NCBI RefSeq assembly: GCF_048593165.1
Contig: NZ_CP184271.1
Direction: 5' to 3' (one strand)
Length of the DNA: 64,000 bases
Source of the DNA: Pectobacterium sp013449375
Lineage (GTDB): Bacteria; Pseudomonadota; Gammaproteobacteria; Enterobacterales; Enterobacteriaceae
Shown: positions 1 through 8,589 of the stretch, piece after piece
Layout of the letters: each line of letters opens with the position of its first letter
Position numbering within the stretch: position 1 is the first letter of the stretch
Position numbers and translations under genes: made by a program
Notes under the pieces: model-generated
Database searches by the model: none
Told to the model about the DNA's origin: nothing
What the model saw: the letters and a program-made list of their open reading frames with translations, nothing else

Positions 1-324
1 CCATGGCTATCTTACATGCTTATTAAATAAGCAAAAAATCTTTCCTGATATTGGGAGTAATATTGAACAAAAAAACGGATGACTACATGAGAAACGCCTG
101 TTAAATACCCTATGCCAAGCTCACTTTCATTCATGAAAATAAAACAAATCATTTATTTATCAATGCATTAATGGATTGCTCATGGCGCAGGTAAAAAGCC
201 ATATGCCGTTCCATCGCTGGTGAGTGCCCATATCGCATTTTATTATCGAACATGCCACAGCGGGCTGAACGATTTCTGTGGCATTTATCGACATTAACGA
301 TCAGAGACGGATGACGGAGGAAAG
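1..324. other. Intergenic region without a recognisable gene
   Basis: No convincing coding region was found in these 324 bases. The stretch is AT-rich and presumably carries the promoter of the small gene that begins at 325. A clear ribosome binding site (GGAGG at about 316-320) lies at its end. Confidence 0.5.
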
Positions 325-552
325 ATGGCTATTTATATGACTCAACAGATGAGTAATCCAAAAACCATTACTATCACGTACTACCGTAAGCAGAGCAGCG
401 CGCATGTCAGCCACGACGAATCAGGGCGTTTTACGCAGGATGCCGTAGCAAACTATGCACAATTTAACAATCTTCGCCCCGAAGACGTTGTTCGGGGAAA
501 TTATAAAAGTGGGCAAGGCGTGCCAGTAGGCGGTAAGGTTTTTGAAATTTAA
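325..552 (+). CDS. Small hypothetical protein (75 aa)
   Basis: I do not recognise a family. The protein is short, polar and has no signal peptide or membrane segment. It begins MAIYMTQQMSNPKTITITYY and ends in a Gly/Val-rich tail (GQGVPVGGKVFEI). The start is supported by GGAGG five bases upstream; a second Met at residue 5 is possible. It is followed at once by a strong hairpin (565-602) that separates it from the convergent digH gene, so it is a monocistronic unit. The good ribosome site and terminator argue that it is expressed; function unknown. Confidence 0.6.
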   Translation: MAIYMTQQMSNPKTITITYYRKQSSAHVSHDESGRFTQDAVANYAQFNNLRPEDVVRGNYKSGQGVPVGGKVFEI

Positions 553-564
553 GTGTAAAAAAGA

Positions 565-606
565 AAGCCCGCTAAGTCTGTTACCAGGATTTACGCGGGC
601 TTATTT
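565..606. terminator. Terminator between the 75-aa gene and digH
   Basis: Eight-base stem AAGCCCGC (565-572) pairs with GCGGGCTT (595-602), followed by ATTTT. The reverse reading also has A/T-rich flanks, so it may serve both convergent genes. Confidence 0.75.
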
Positions 607-616
607 TCGTATAGCG

Positions 617-1909
617 CTAACCACCCCAGCGGTTTCTGAGGTAATTAACCGCTTCTTGGGTTTGTGGTTGATTGAGATAGTTCTCTCTGAACAGAATTGT
701 GCCGTTAATTTGCGGCATTGATTCGTTCAAATCGAGCTGTTTTTTCAGCTCCGGCACACCGCCATTTATCGTCCAGTCAGGCTCATTTTTTGAAGGTTCA
801 CCCACTTTATACAGCGCAACGCCAATATAGAGGCGTGTGTTTGTGGGTTTCACCACATCCGCCCACCATTTTGCCAAAACATCATAACGCGCCGCGTCGC
901 GCGCGAACGGCCAGTATATCTGTGGGGCAATATAATCCAGCAACCCTTGCTGCACCCACAGGCGAGTATCGGCATAAGCTTCATCGTAAGCCGCCGCGCC
1001 TCGCGTGTCAGAACCTGCCGCATCGTGTGACCGGTTGCGCCAAACGCCTGCGGGACTTACACCAAATTCAACTTCGGGTTTCAACTGCTTGATGGTGTGG
1101 GAAACTTGCTCAATCAGCTGCTGAGTATTGTGCCGTCGCCAGTCCGCTTTTGAGATAAACCCCTGACCCTGTTTTTTAAAGGTCTCGCCATCGTTAAGGA
1201 GGGAACCGGATGATTCAGCATAGAAATAGTCATCAAACTGCACGCCGTCAATCGGGTAGCGCGTCACGACTTCAGCCACGATACTGGTGATCCAGTTTCG
1301 TGCTTCCGGAATGCCCGGGTCGAGTACGAAGCGATCGCCCGCCGTACGGATCCAGTCACGGTGCAACACAAATACGCTAGCCGGATTCTGCGATAGGGTG
1401 CGATTTAACTCCGTCACGGTTGTAGATTTGGTGTTAACGGAGACGCGGTAGGGATTAAACCAGGCGTGAACTTTCATACCGCGCTTGTGCGCTTCATCCA
1501 GCATGAACTGTAGCGGATCGTAACCAGGATCTTCACCAATATGGCCTGTTAACATATCTGACCAGGGTAATATTCTAGAAGGCCAGAGTGCGGTACCATC
1601 AGGTTTAACCTGGAAAAATACGGTATTGATACCGAGACTTTTCAGCTTATCCAGCTTACCTTTCAGCGCGTCCTGCTGCTGAGTAATGCGAAGCGCTGGG
1701 CTGCTGGCATTGACGGATGCCACTGGCGGCCAGTCAAGACGGGAGACTGTCGCGAGCCATACGCCACGCATCGGCTCCTGGCTCTGCTGGGATTTCCCCG
1801 GAAGCGGCTGTTGAACAGGAGGAAGCGGGGTGACAAGCGAGCTCGGTGGTTTAGATGCGCAACTGACAAGTAGAAGCGCAGCAGCAATCAGTACGACTGA
1901 CTTTTTCAC
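617..1909 (-). CDS. digH: Divisome-associated glycosyl hydrolase-like lipoprotein DigH (YddW family)
   Basis: This is an outer-membrane lipoprotein of the glycosyl-hydrolase-like 10 family. In E. coli the homologue DigH (formerly YddW) binds denuded septal peptidoglycan and is thought to cleave it. The N-terminus is a lipoprotein signal (basic MKKS, hydrophobic stretch, lipobox LLVSC with Cys at about 17). The body carries the family blocks RGVWLATVSRLDWP, TVFFQVKPDGTALWPS, DGVQFDDYFY and QIYWPFA, typical of a TIM-barrel glycosidase; the acidic DD of DGVQFDDY is a likely active-site element. Length (430 aa) is normal. The start is a GTG, five bases after the stop of the VF530-family gene, so the two genes form an operon. 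Confidence 0.9.
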   Translation of the reverse strand: MKKSVVLIAAALLLVSCASKPPSSLVTPLPPVQQPLPGKSQQSQEPMRGVWLATVSRLDWPPVASVNASSPALRITQQQDALKGKLDKLKSLGINTVFFQVKPDGTALWPSRILPWSDMLTGHIGEDPGYDPLQFMLDEAHKRGMKVHAWFNPYRVSVNTKSTTVTELNRTLSQNPASVFVLHRDWIRTAGDRFVLDPGIPEARNWITSIVAEVVTRYPIDGVQFDDYFYAESSGSLLNDGETFKKQGQGFISKADWRRHNTQQLIEQVSHTIKQLKPEVEFGVSPAGVWRNRSHDAAGSDTRGAAAYDEAYADTRLWVQQGLLDYIAPQIYWPFARDAARYDVLAKWWADVVKPTNTRLYIGVALYKVGEPSKNEPDWTINGGVPELKKQLDLNESMPQINGTILFRENYLNQPQTQEAVNYLRNRWGG

Positions 1910-1914
1910 GCTGG

Positions 1915-2202
1915 TTAGCTCTTATTTCTGCGGCTATTGGCCCATGGGTCAACGGCGGCATCATCTGGTTTTAAGGAAAAGGTACCATCCAGAGAATCAA
2001 GGTATAGCGCTTCAACTTCAGCACGAGCCCAGGGCGTCCGACGCAAAAACTTTAAACTGGACTTGATGCTGGGATCGTTTTTAAAGCAATTGATGTTGAT
2101 CAGTTTGCCCAGTTGAACCCAGCCAAAACGGGCAACCAGCGCATTGACTTGCATTTCAAGCGTGACGCCATGTAAAGGATCTTTAGAAATATGAGCAGCC
2201 AT
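1915..2202 (-). CDS. VF530-family (DUF2132) DNA-binding protein
   Basis: A 95-aa protein with the conserved VF530 features: DPLHGVTLEMQVNALVARFGW near the N-terminus and KSSLKFLRRTPWARAEVEALY in the middle. Members form a small helical fold reported to bind DNA; the biological role is poorly known. It lies directly upstream of digH on the same strand with a five-base gap, so the two are probably co-transcribed. Confidence 0.8.
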   Translation of the reverse strand: MAAHISKDPLHGVTLEMQVNALVARFGWVQLGKLININCFKNDPSIKSSLKFLRRTPWARAEVEALYLDSLDGTFSLKPDDAAVDPWANSRRNKS

Positions 2203-2366
2203 GTGGAGTCCGGTAATTTCAGGTTGTGTATTCAGGCTTGGGCATGTAGCAGGGGAAGGTTACAAGAAAGCGAGGCGGCCAGCAATGATTCAAGCCGCGA
2301 CACCATCTGTTCAAATTCAGGAACGATGCGATCCACAAGATGCTAGCGGTTTTGTTGCCTGTGGGT

Positions 2367-2400
2367 CTTTTATCCGGCCAGCCAAAAGGCCGGATAAAAG
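2367..2400. repeat. Perfect 13-bp inverted repeat downstream of the nitrilase-like gene
   Basis: CTTTTATCCGGCC (2367-2379) and GGCCGGATAAAAG (2388-2400) are separated by eight bases. It lies 16 bases after the stop of the minus-strand gene at 2417, so a terminator role is likely, although a clean T-run after the stem is missing on either strand. Confidence 0.6.
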
Positions 2401-2416
2401 ATAGTCGTTATATCAA

Positions 2417-3898
2417 TCAGGTCCGAGGAGAGTATTGATGTATCTCGCCAAGACCTGCAGTGAAGTAATCGTTAACAGACGGGCTAGAAGAGGTTACCGC
2501 TGTTATGACAGGCGAATTATATAAGTCGAGATATGGGTTAGCTGGGCTGGAGGAACCACCGCTAAAGGTAATACCGCCAGGATTGTTTGTGTCCTCAGGG
2601 TTAATATAGCCTGCAGGGCCGACATCGGTCGTGCGATAGGCTAGTTGGCTATGGCTAAAATAGGCGACTCCATTAGACTCGGAGCGGGTTTGGGCAGATG
2701 AAGTATAAACCCCAGTGATGACTTGTTTGGCGGTACCATTGCCAGGCTTGCCATCTGTAGTTATGACGGGTTTGCCGCTGGCATTGTATTGATCCAAAAT
2801 ATAGTCGCAACCGTCTGCGTTAAAAATAGCACCACTACTCCCGCCTGCGATGCCGTAATCCAGGAGTTGCATGCCACCCGAGGGAACCAACTGAATATCA
2901 AGAGGACTGTTGCCGACCATTTCAACGGTACGACGAAGCCGTTGCAGTCGATGGTCGAGGCAAATCTCTACTCCCAGCTCGACATTTTGACCATAAGAGA
3001 CAATCGGCATACGGGCCCCAGGTTTGCGGTATATACCGGTACCTGTCCCCTGATTGTCACCATTGAGTATGCTGACAGGGGGGTAATTGGCCAGCCATTC
3101 TGTGATCTGCCCACCAGTATCAATCATACCGTTCTGGAGTACGCCTAAAGTCAGGTCAACAGTAGATTCAGCCTGTTTCTCAACAATATTAGATAAAATT
3201 TTTCCACTGGAACCACCATTATAAACAAGGATCCCAGCGCGATTGCGAACGGTGCAGAGCGGATCCTGTCGATATGCATTTACCAGCGCATTTAACTCAT
3301 CATAGCTAGTGTTGGATTGGGATTTTGTCTCTGCCTCAAATGGTTTAAGCCGCATCAGCCCTATGTGCGCTGTTGGTACGGGGAGGGCATTTTTTTGCAG
3401 CGGACTATTATAGGCCGCGTTTAGCGTAGCTAGCCGCTTTTGAACTTCTGGACCATTCAAAAATTGTGCAATATCGATAATATTTGTGGTCAATACACTA
3501 CCAGTGCAGATTACCCAGTCTCGGCCAGCTTCTGAAGAGGCTGCAAGCGTGTTTTTAACACGCGTGCTAAGTTGGTTCATTAAGTAGTCAAAAGCGGAAT
3601 TGCCGTTGATCGTCAGGCCAGGATATGGGCCGTGGACGCTGTGGAAATAGAACTCTGGTACAACAAAGTAACGAACCCAGTTGTTACAATGAGCGGCGCC
3701 AGCAATGGCAACATTTAGAGCATTGATGAACATATCAATGCGAAAATCAATGTCACTTTGCATGTCCTGAGCACTGGTAATCGCCTGGCCGGGCCATTCA
3801 GCAGCAACCCAATTTCCAATCGTAACTGGGTTACGATAAGCCGTGTACAGAGACCATGCGAAAAAGTTATTTTTGGTAATGTTAGTTCTGTCTGCCAT
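2417..3898 (-). CDS. Nitrilase-superfamily (carbon-nitrogen hydrolase) protein, unknown substrate
   Basis: The protein (493 aa) shows the signature elements of the nitrilase fold. A glutamate lies in VVPEFYF (E82). A cysteine lies in the strand-turn block ELGVEICLDHR (C313), the classic nucleophile-elbow context. A candidate lysine is K241 in NIVEKQ. The order Glu-Lys-Cys matches the family triad, but the protein is much longer than usual (about 270-340 aa) and has long insertions and a Gly/Ser/Asn-rich C-terminal third. There is no signal peptide. It is a single-gene unit on the minus strand, next to an AT-rich gap and the dif site. The substrate cannot be inferred; the triad lysine is tentative. 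Confidence 0.65.
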   Translation of the reverse strand: MADRTNITKNNFFAWSLYTAYRNPVTIGNWVAAEWPGQAITSAQDMQSDIDFRIDMFINALNVAIAGAAHCNNWVRYFVVPEFYFHSVHGPYPGLTINGNSAFDYLMNQLSTRVKNTLAASSEAGRDWVICTGSVLTTNIIDIAQFLNGPEVQKRLATLNAAYNSPLQKNALPVPTAHIGLMRLKPFEAETKSQSNTSYDELNALVNAYRQDPLCTVRNRAGILVYNGGSSGKILSNIVEKQAESTVDLTLGVLQNGMIDTGGQITEWLANYPPVSILNGDNQGTGTGIYRKPGARMPIVSYGQNVELGVEICLDHRLQRLRRTVEMVGNSPLDIQLVPSGGMQLLDYGIAGGSSGAIFNADGCDYILDQYNASGKPVITTDGKPGNGTAKQVITGVYTSSAQTRSESNGVAYFSHSQLAYRTTDVGPAGYINPEDTNNPGGITFSGGSSSPANPYLDLYNSPVITAVTSSSPSVNDYFTAGLGEIHQYSPRT

Positions 3899-4935
3899 GT
3901 TTGGATTCCTTCAGAAATAATAAATTTATTCCTCAAGCGGCCATCTAATAGAGTTAGCTGCGCCCAGGTTATTTAGATTCCGATGTTCAGTTGCAAAGAA
4001 CTCGCAATCGGAAGCTCCTTTTCTACATCCATTACCTTTATAATCAATGTATTATGATTGATGCTTATTTATGCATTAATTGTGGACTGCTGCGTGTGAT
4101 GACTTATGTAACCAAAGCCTATTCAACATATACACTCGGGGTGAATTTTTCCAAGCTATTTTTTATTTTGATAAATTAACTTAGCCTTGTAATTATTTTT
4201 ATCATAATCATGATTAGCCTAGATGAGACTCGAAAAGGATAGGGTGGCAATGTACAGGAATAATAATCTGACAGGCATGGAGAATAACAAAACAACATTT
4301 TTAAATTAATTACTATGATTAATATAAGGCTAGTATATTATTTTTCATTTAATAAGACAGAAGAGCGCCCGCATAGCAAGCCAGAGGGACTACAAGTCAT
4401 TCCATCAACGGCTGGGAGTTGTCTAGAACTACCCGTAGCGATTCATCGTGGACGTTATTGTAATTACAAGATTTCGCATATCACGCTGCTTGAGTATTAG
4501 TACATTGCTAACAAGTGTTGATGAAGTTAATGAAACGGATAATCTGTCATCAATATCAAAAGCTATGGTCAGCAAACAGAGGTAAAAGGGCCATCCAATT
4601 TTCTGACCATGAACATTCAGATAATCAACATGCTGTCGCCGAACATGTCGAATTCATATTTACCCTTATCTACTATCTTGCTTATCAAGCTCCAATACAC
4701 GATTCGCCCATACATTCTTAAGAGAAGGGGCTGCCCCCTGAAATTATATCCTTCATCAATTGTAGTAACGATCAGGCGAAAATCGAGCAATCAAGAAGAA
4801 TCGCACTGCGTTAGTAAAACCATGGGAGGTGGGGATTGGCATGAATGCCAATAAATTTGATTGGTTTACGCGACCATTCTCTAGAGATAGTTAGAAAGGG
4901 CTCGTGAGATATGAAGTTGCTAACCACTAAAGACC
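3899..4935. other. AT-rich gap of about 1 kb without convincing genes, left of dif
   Basis: Several short open frames occur here (about 60-80 codons), but none has a good ribosome site, a recognisable protein pattern or neighbour support. Composition is clearly more AT-rich than the core genome. It may be decayed mobile DNA beside the terminus. Confidence 0.55.
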
Positions 4936-4963
4936 ATTTAACATAATATACATTATGCGAACC
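4936..4963 (-). other. dif: Chromosome dimer resolution site dif (left attachment site of the filamentous prophage)
   Basis: On the minus strand the site reads XerC arm GGTTCGCATAA, central TGTATA, XerD arm TTATGTTAAAT (11-6-11). The only difference from E. coli dif is the fourth base (T for G). XerC and XerD recombine sister chromosomes here, and many inoviruses use the site for integration. A filamentous phage genome starts about 1 kb to its right. A dif-like, degenerate copy lies at 13619-13649. Confidence 0.93.
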
Positions 4964-5009
4964 AATGGATAAACAGGCGGGAACTGGCCGTTCTACAGAG
5001 CAAATCCCC
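4964..5009. repeat. Left copy of the dif-flanking repeat
   Basis: Starts AATGGATAAACAGG and shares CTGGCCGTTC and GAGCAAATCCCC with 13650-13695, roughly three quarters identical by eye. It lies on the same side of its dif site as the right copy. Confidence 0.7.
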
Positions 5010-5070
5010 CCACATCCGACAAGACGCTTTTTCGCCTATAATGCGCTGAACGACGCGACGAGTTTAAACC

Positions 5071-5256
5071 ATGACGACTGCAACTCTACAAACTGAACAG
5101 GAATATCTGGCGGCACTATCAGAAGTTGAACCGCTGTTCGACCTCGACCTGCCTGTAGACTCTGTTGAGGAAAGCCGATTTCTATCGCTATGCACAGCCA
5201 TTTATGAATACGAGAAAATACATTTTCCTGAGTGCTACAAAAATCAGCTCAGCTAA
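5071..5256 (+). pseudogene. HigA-type antitoxin, N-terminal fragment
   Basis: The 61-residue product resembles the first domain of HigA-like antitoxins (pattern TEQEYLAALSEVEPLFD, then AIYEYEKIHFPE). It stops just where the helix-turn-helix domain should begin, so the DNA-binding part is missing. No HigB-type toxin is found beside it. It begins about 60 bases after the dif-flanking repeat. It is most likely a remnant, though a short stand-alone protein cannot be excluded. Confidence 0.5.
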
Positions 5257-5670
5257 TCTAGTGCACCGTAGCCAGTATCCAAGATACTGTGCGATGCGCA
5301 AATGGATGGTCAACCCCCTTGAATAACAAATGGCGCTGACATAGCATTATCTTGCTGACTTAGATCGCTAAGGTTTTATCGTACTGCATTCGCTACGCAG
5401 TATTTGAAGGCTGCTAACCTTCACTATTTTATAATGACGAAAAAGCCACTCATCATAAGTGGCTTTTTTGTTTCTCGTCGCTGATACGTTCTCTTGTCTC
5501 CGACCATCAGCCTCTTCAATCGCTATTTAAGCCGTCACAGATAAAACCCGCTTGGCAGGAAGCGCGTTGCGCGGGTTCCTAGCTATTCTAGTAGCGCTCT
5601 CTGGTATCGGCGGTTTTAGCATGTTGGCCTATTTTAATAGCAACATGCCGCCTTCCATGCGCGATGCGCA
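5257..5670. other. Gap between the antitoxin remnant and the HigA-like gene
   Basis: No gene seen. It holds the terminator at 5440-5470 and may form part of the phage intergenic region. No packaging signal can be assigned with confidence. Confidence 0.45.
5440..5470. terminator. Rho-independent terminator in the left prophage end
   Basis: AAAAGCCACT (5441-5450) pairs with AGTGGCTTTT (5458-5467) around a seven-base loop. T-runs on one side and A-runs on the other make it potentially bidirectional. Confidence 0.8.
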
Positions 5671-5910
5671 TCAAAGACCCTGTGAAGCGCTCCATGCATC
5701 ATACTGCGATTGTATCCCCAACCACATTTCAGCACTGGCATGCAGGGCCATTTCTAACTGTGCAGCAATGTCTGGAGTGATCTTCATATCGCCACTCAGG
5801 AGCTTTTCTACTATGTCCTGCGGCAAATTAAGCTGCTTTGCTGCCTCTGTAGCGGAATTATGACCGAGATATTCCTGTAACACATCAGCAGGATGCGAAG
5901 GATTATGCAT
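5671..5910 (-). CDS. HigA/VapI-like helix-turn-helix antitoxin, no adjacent toxin
   Basis: The protein begins MHNPSHPADVLQEYL, the hallmark of the HigA/VapI addiction-module antidote family. An XRE-type helix-turn-helix follows (SATEAAKQLNLPQDIVEKLL), then the family ending SAEMWLGIQSQYDAW. Starting at this Met gives the usual family length (79 aa); an upstream in-frame start at 5937 would add nine residues but lacks a ribosome site. The normal partner (HigB RNase) should lie just upstream but is absent: only about 140 bases separate the gene from the secretin stop. It may be an orphan regulator carried by the prophage or a superinfection or plasmid-stability factor. Confidence 0.75.
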   Translation of the reverse strand: MHNPSHPADVLQEYLGHNSATEAAKQLNLPQDIVEKLLSGDMKITPDIAAQLEMALHASAEMWLGIQSQYDAWSASQGL

Positions 5911-6051
5911 AACGTTATAAGCCTCAGATTGCATCATATTGATTAATAGTAACTTTTAAATTACTGATCAATATAAATCTTGCGCATGCGCAAGAAATTG
6001 ACGGTTCCGATTAGCGCGCTCACCTCCTCGCAAGCTGCGGGGGTAAGCACG

Positions 6052-7263
6052 CTAACGCTTCACCTTCTTAGCTTGCAGAACAACCACAATATCTGTCTTG
6101 CTCTGTTCCGAGCCTTTGGTGCTAAATACTGACGGTAAAAATGACAAACCCGTATTCTGATCAGTCGATTTATTATCAGCCAGACCGCCAATCAAAATGA
6201 TATCGCCATCGTTAACCGAGACCGATGTTTGAATATTACGCTTCATCAGTGTTGGCGAGTTATTCACCCCAGTATCAGTTTTGGCGAAGCTCGATAACTC
6301 CTGGCTAATAGTCAGGTCGATAATCTGAGCACGCACCTCGGGAAAAACGTTGAAAATGACGCCGCTGGATCGGTATTCGACTGACTGCACCGCATTTTGT
6401 CCCTGAAACGTCACATTGCTGATCACCGGCACATCAGAGCCAACCGAAAAGCTGGCCGTGCTGCCGGAACGCGCTCTGAGAGATGGCGAACTGACAACCC
6501 GAAACCGACTGTCCGTGTTGAATAATTCATATAACGCATTGAGATTGCCGGAAGAAAACTTAACAAAGTTATCCATGCTGGCGTTGCTGCCAGATGATCC
6601 TATCTGGATCGAAAAACGCTGATTCAACAGTTTAGCCGCGATCGCCAAACCGGAGCCGTTACGCTCTGTGGTCTGGACTTCATAGACATAACCGCCGACA
6701 TAAATTTCATCACTGGGAATATCAACTGATGGTATAACCTGTTGTAACCGTTGAATATCTTCTGATGTACCGTAAAAAACCAATACATCACCCGGCGTAG
6801 ACACATTAAATCCATTTTGCACTGTCAGCGCGTTGTTAACGGTACCTGCCCGGTTATCTGACACGCCAAATTTACCCTCTGGAACAATGCTGGCCAGCAC
6901 CGATGCCAGATAAGCAACACTGCGGTATTTTGGTTGATAAACGTAGGAATTTTTTGGCGTTTTCTTCTCAATCACAGGCAAATTATAGATGTAATCGACC
7001 CCATTTTTTGAAGATACGCCGATATTCATATTTTGGAGATAACGTGTGAAAAAGTCCCGTGCATCCTGATCTTCCGTGATATGAAACGACACCAAGCGGC
7101 TATCGGTAATGACTTCCGGGGCCAGCATGAATGGCCGCTTAAATACCTGCGAATAAATGAAATTGACAGATTTGGGCAACGAGACGCCATCTAATTGAAA
7201 ATCAACGCCTTTTGCAAATACACTCGGTGTGATAAAAAGCATGAATAACAATGACTTATTCAT
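6052..7263 (-). CDS. Phage secretin, pIV type (phage exit channel)
   Basis: This 403-aa protein has an N-terminal signal peptide (MNKSLLFMLFITPSVFA) and ends in a secretin domain. Recognisable blocks are VFYGTSEDIQRLQQVIPSVDIP (N-domain end), the gate region and VNDGDIILIGGLADN, a hallmark near the secretin C-terminus. Filamentous phages use such a multimer in the outer membrane to extrude virions. It overlaps the upstream zot-like gene by four bases (translational coupling), matching the pI-pIV order of Ff-type phages. Many inoviruses borrow a host secretin, so carrying its own sets this phage with the Ff/IKe group. Confidence 0.92.
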   Translation of the reverse strand: MNKSLLFMLFITPSVFAKGVDFQLDGVSLPKSVNFIYSQVFKRPFMLAPEVITDSRLVSFHITEDQDARDFFTRYLQNMNIGVSSKNGVDYIYNLPVIEKKTPKNSYVYQPKYRSVAYLASVLASIVPEGKFGVSDNRAGTVNNALTVQNGFNVSTPGDVLVFYGTSEDIQRLQQVIPSVDIPSDEIYVGGYVYEVQTTERNGSGLAIAAKLLNQRFSIQIGSSGSNASMDNFVKFSSGNLNALYELFNTDSRFRVVSSPSLRARSGSTASFSVGSDVPVISNVTFQGQNAVQSVEYRSSGVIFNVFPEVRAQIIDLTISQELSSFAKTDTGVNNSPTLMKRNIQTSVSVNDGDIILIGGLADNKSTDQNTGLSFLPSVFSTKGSEQSKTDIVVVLQAKKVKR

Positions 7264-8291
7264 TTTACACTCCCGCTAAAATAGGTCACTCGTTCGTTAT
7301 CTATCAACGCATACATCATCATCCCCTGCCCTATAAAAACCTCTTTGCCAATCAGGCGGAAAGCTCCATTGCTGTCGGAAATAATGACGAAATCGGCACC
7401 ATGATCTTTTAAAGTGCCGGAAATTTTCCACGTTCTGGATAACGGTAATACCGCAACTGGTGGTGATGATGGCGCTACAGAAGGTAATGGCGCTGCTGGC
7501 TCTGTCTTTTGTGCATGCACAATATTTTGGCTGCTTGTCTGCCCTCGATTAAGAAAAGAAGAAATAAAGTAAGTAGCAACCGCGAAAGATATAATAGAAA
7601 AAAGAAACATAATCCATAATTTGGCCTGACGAAATATATTCTGCCTTTTATCGACACGTGTTTCTTTAGCGTTCCTTTCATCATGCGAATGAAACAAGGG
7701 AAAATATTTCGGGTTGTACTTTTCCTGATAACTGGATGTTAGCGATTTTTTATATGTTTTTGCCCCCATGTAAATATCAACGCGATACCGTTTAGCCAAT
7801 CCTAACGCAAGGTGTTTTTGCATCCGGTATGTGGTTTCAATACGTGATTTTATAAAACGGCAAATCGACCCTAAATCCTGTGAGATAATGACGATGTCAC
7901 AGGTAAACCCACTTTCTTTATCAGCGAAATGGCGATGTTCGGCAAAAAATGAACGATGCCCGGTCAGCAGCATTTTATCCGTTTCCCAGAAACGCCATGC
8001 TTCATCAATGCAGATTAAATCTCCTGGTTTACAAAATGTTTCTCCAGAGCCTTTGTAAGGCAAAAAACTTTCCTTATTTACATCATCATCAGAGACAGGA
8101 ATAACTATGCCGGGTGTAATGTCTTTTAATTTTTCATCGTTAAGAATGAAGTCCATAAATTTTTCATGCGTTACACCTTCAATGTTTGTCACAATACGAC
8201 GACCATTCAAAAATGCAGGCAGTATGACCGAGCGAACGACTTCATATGTTTTCCCCGAACCGAGGATTCCAATATACGCGGTAATCGACAT
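7260..8291 (-). CDS. zot: Zot-like assembly ATPase, pI homologue
   Basis: Inner-membrane morphogenesis ATPase of filamentous phages (Zot family). The N-terminal cytoplasmic domain has a Walker A motif GILGSGKT (residues 8-15) and a Walker B-like LICIDEAW (D96, E97). A single membrane segment follows at about 224-247 (LWIMFLFSIISFAVATYFIS) and then a periplasmic tail. It works with the secretin to strip pV and thread DNA through the coat-protein pool. It overlaps the secretin gene by 4 bases and starts 3 bases after the pVI-like gene. Confidence 0.93.
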   Translation of the reverse strand: MSITAYIGILGSGKTYEVVRSVILPAFLNGRRIVTNIEGVTHEKFMDFILNDEKLKDITPGIVIPVSDDDVNKESFLPYKGSGETFCKPGDLICIDEAWRFWETDKMLLTGHRSFFAEHRHFADKESGFTCDIVIISQDLGSICRFIKSRIETTYRMQKHLALGLAKRYRVDIYMGAKTYKKSLTSSYQEKYNPKYFPLFHSHDERNAKETRVDKRQNIFRQAKLWIMFLFSIISFAVATYFISSFLNRGQTSSQNIVHAQKTEPAAPLPSVAPSSPPVAVLPLSRTWKISGTLKDHGADFVIISDSNGAFRLIGKEVFIGQGMMMYALIDNERVTYFSGSVK

Positions 8292-8294
8292 AAT

Positions 8295-8582
8295 TTAGCC
8301 TATCAGCGGAATACGACGAATAATAAACCGGGTCAGCCAGGCCGAAAGCACAATTTTAATCCCATACGGTAACATCATCAGATTGGCGAAATACCAGACT
8401 GAATCAGGAAATTGCGCAAAGACTTCCCGAATATCTGTATCAACGGGTAATCGCTCCTGAAGCACAGGAATAGCCTCAGAAACGAAAAGATAAATTGCAG
8501 TGAAAAAGACAAACTTGATAACGATACTTTTAAACAGCCAGACAAGGACGGAGTTCAATGCTGAAATAAGAATACCAAACAT
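8295..8582 (-). CDS. pVI-like minor coat protein (DUF2523 type)
   Basis: A 95-aa membrane protein with two to three hydrophobic segments (near residues 5-35 and 60-85) and a basic C-terminus (TRFIIRRIP). Size and position between the adsorption protein and Zot match pVI / DUF2523 proteins, which cap the virion end that leaves last. The assignment rests on position and topology; sequence identity to Ff pVI is not evident. Confidence 0.75.
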   Translation of the reverse strand: MFGILISALNSVLVWLFKSIVIKFVFFTAIYLFVSEAIPVLQERLPVDTDIREVFAQFPDSVWYFANLMMLPYGIKIVLSAWLTRFIIRRIPLIG

Positions 8583-8589
8583 GATTCAC

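Noticed and set aside
3991..4854. Short open frames of 60-80 codons left of dif
   Set aside because: Poor ribosome sites, no recognisable pattern and mutual overlap in AT-rich DNA; treated as noncoding.
5552..5863. 103-codon plus-strand frame
   Set aside because: Overlaps the HigA-like gene in antisense; no ribosome site.
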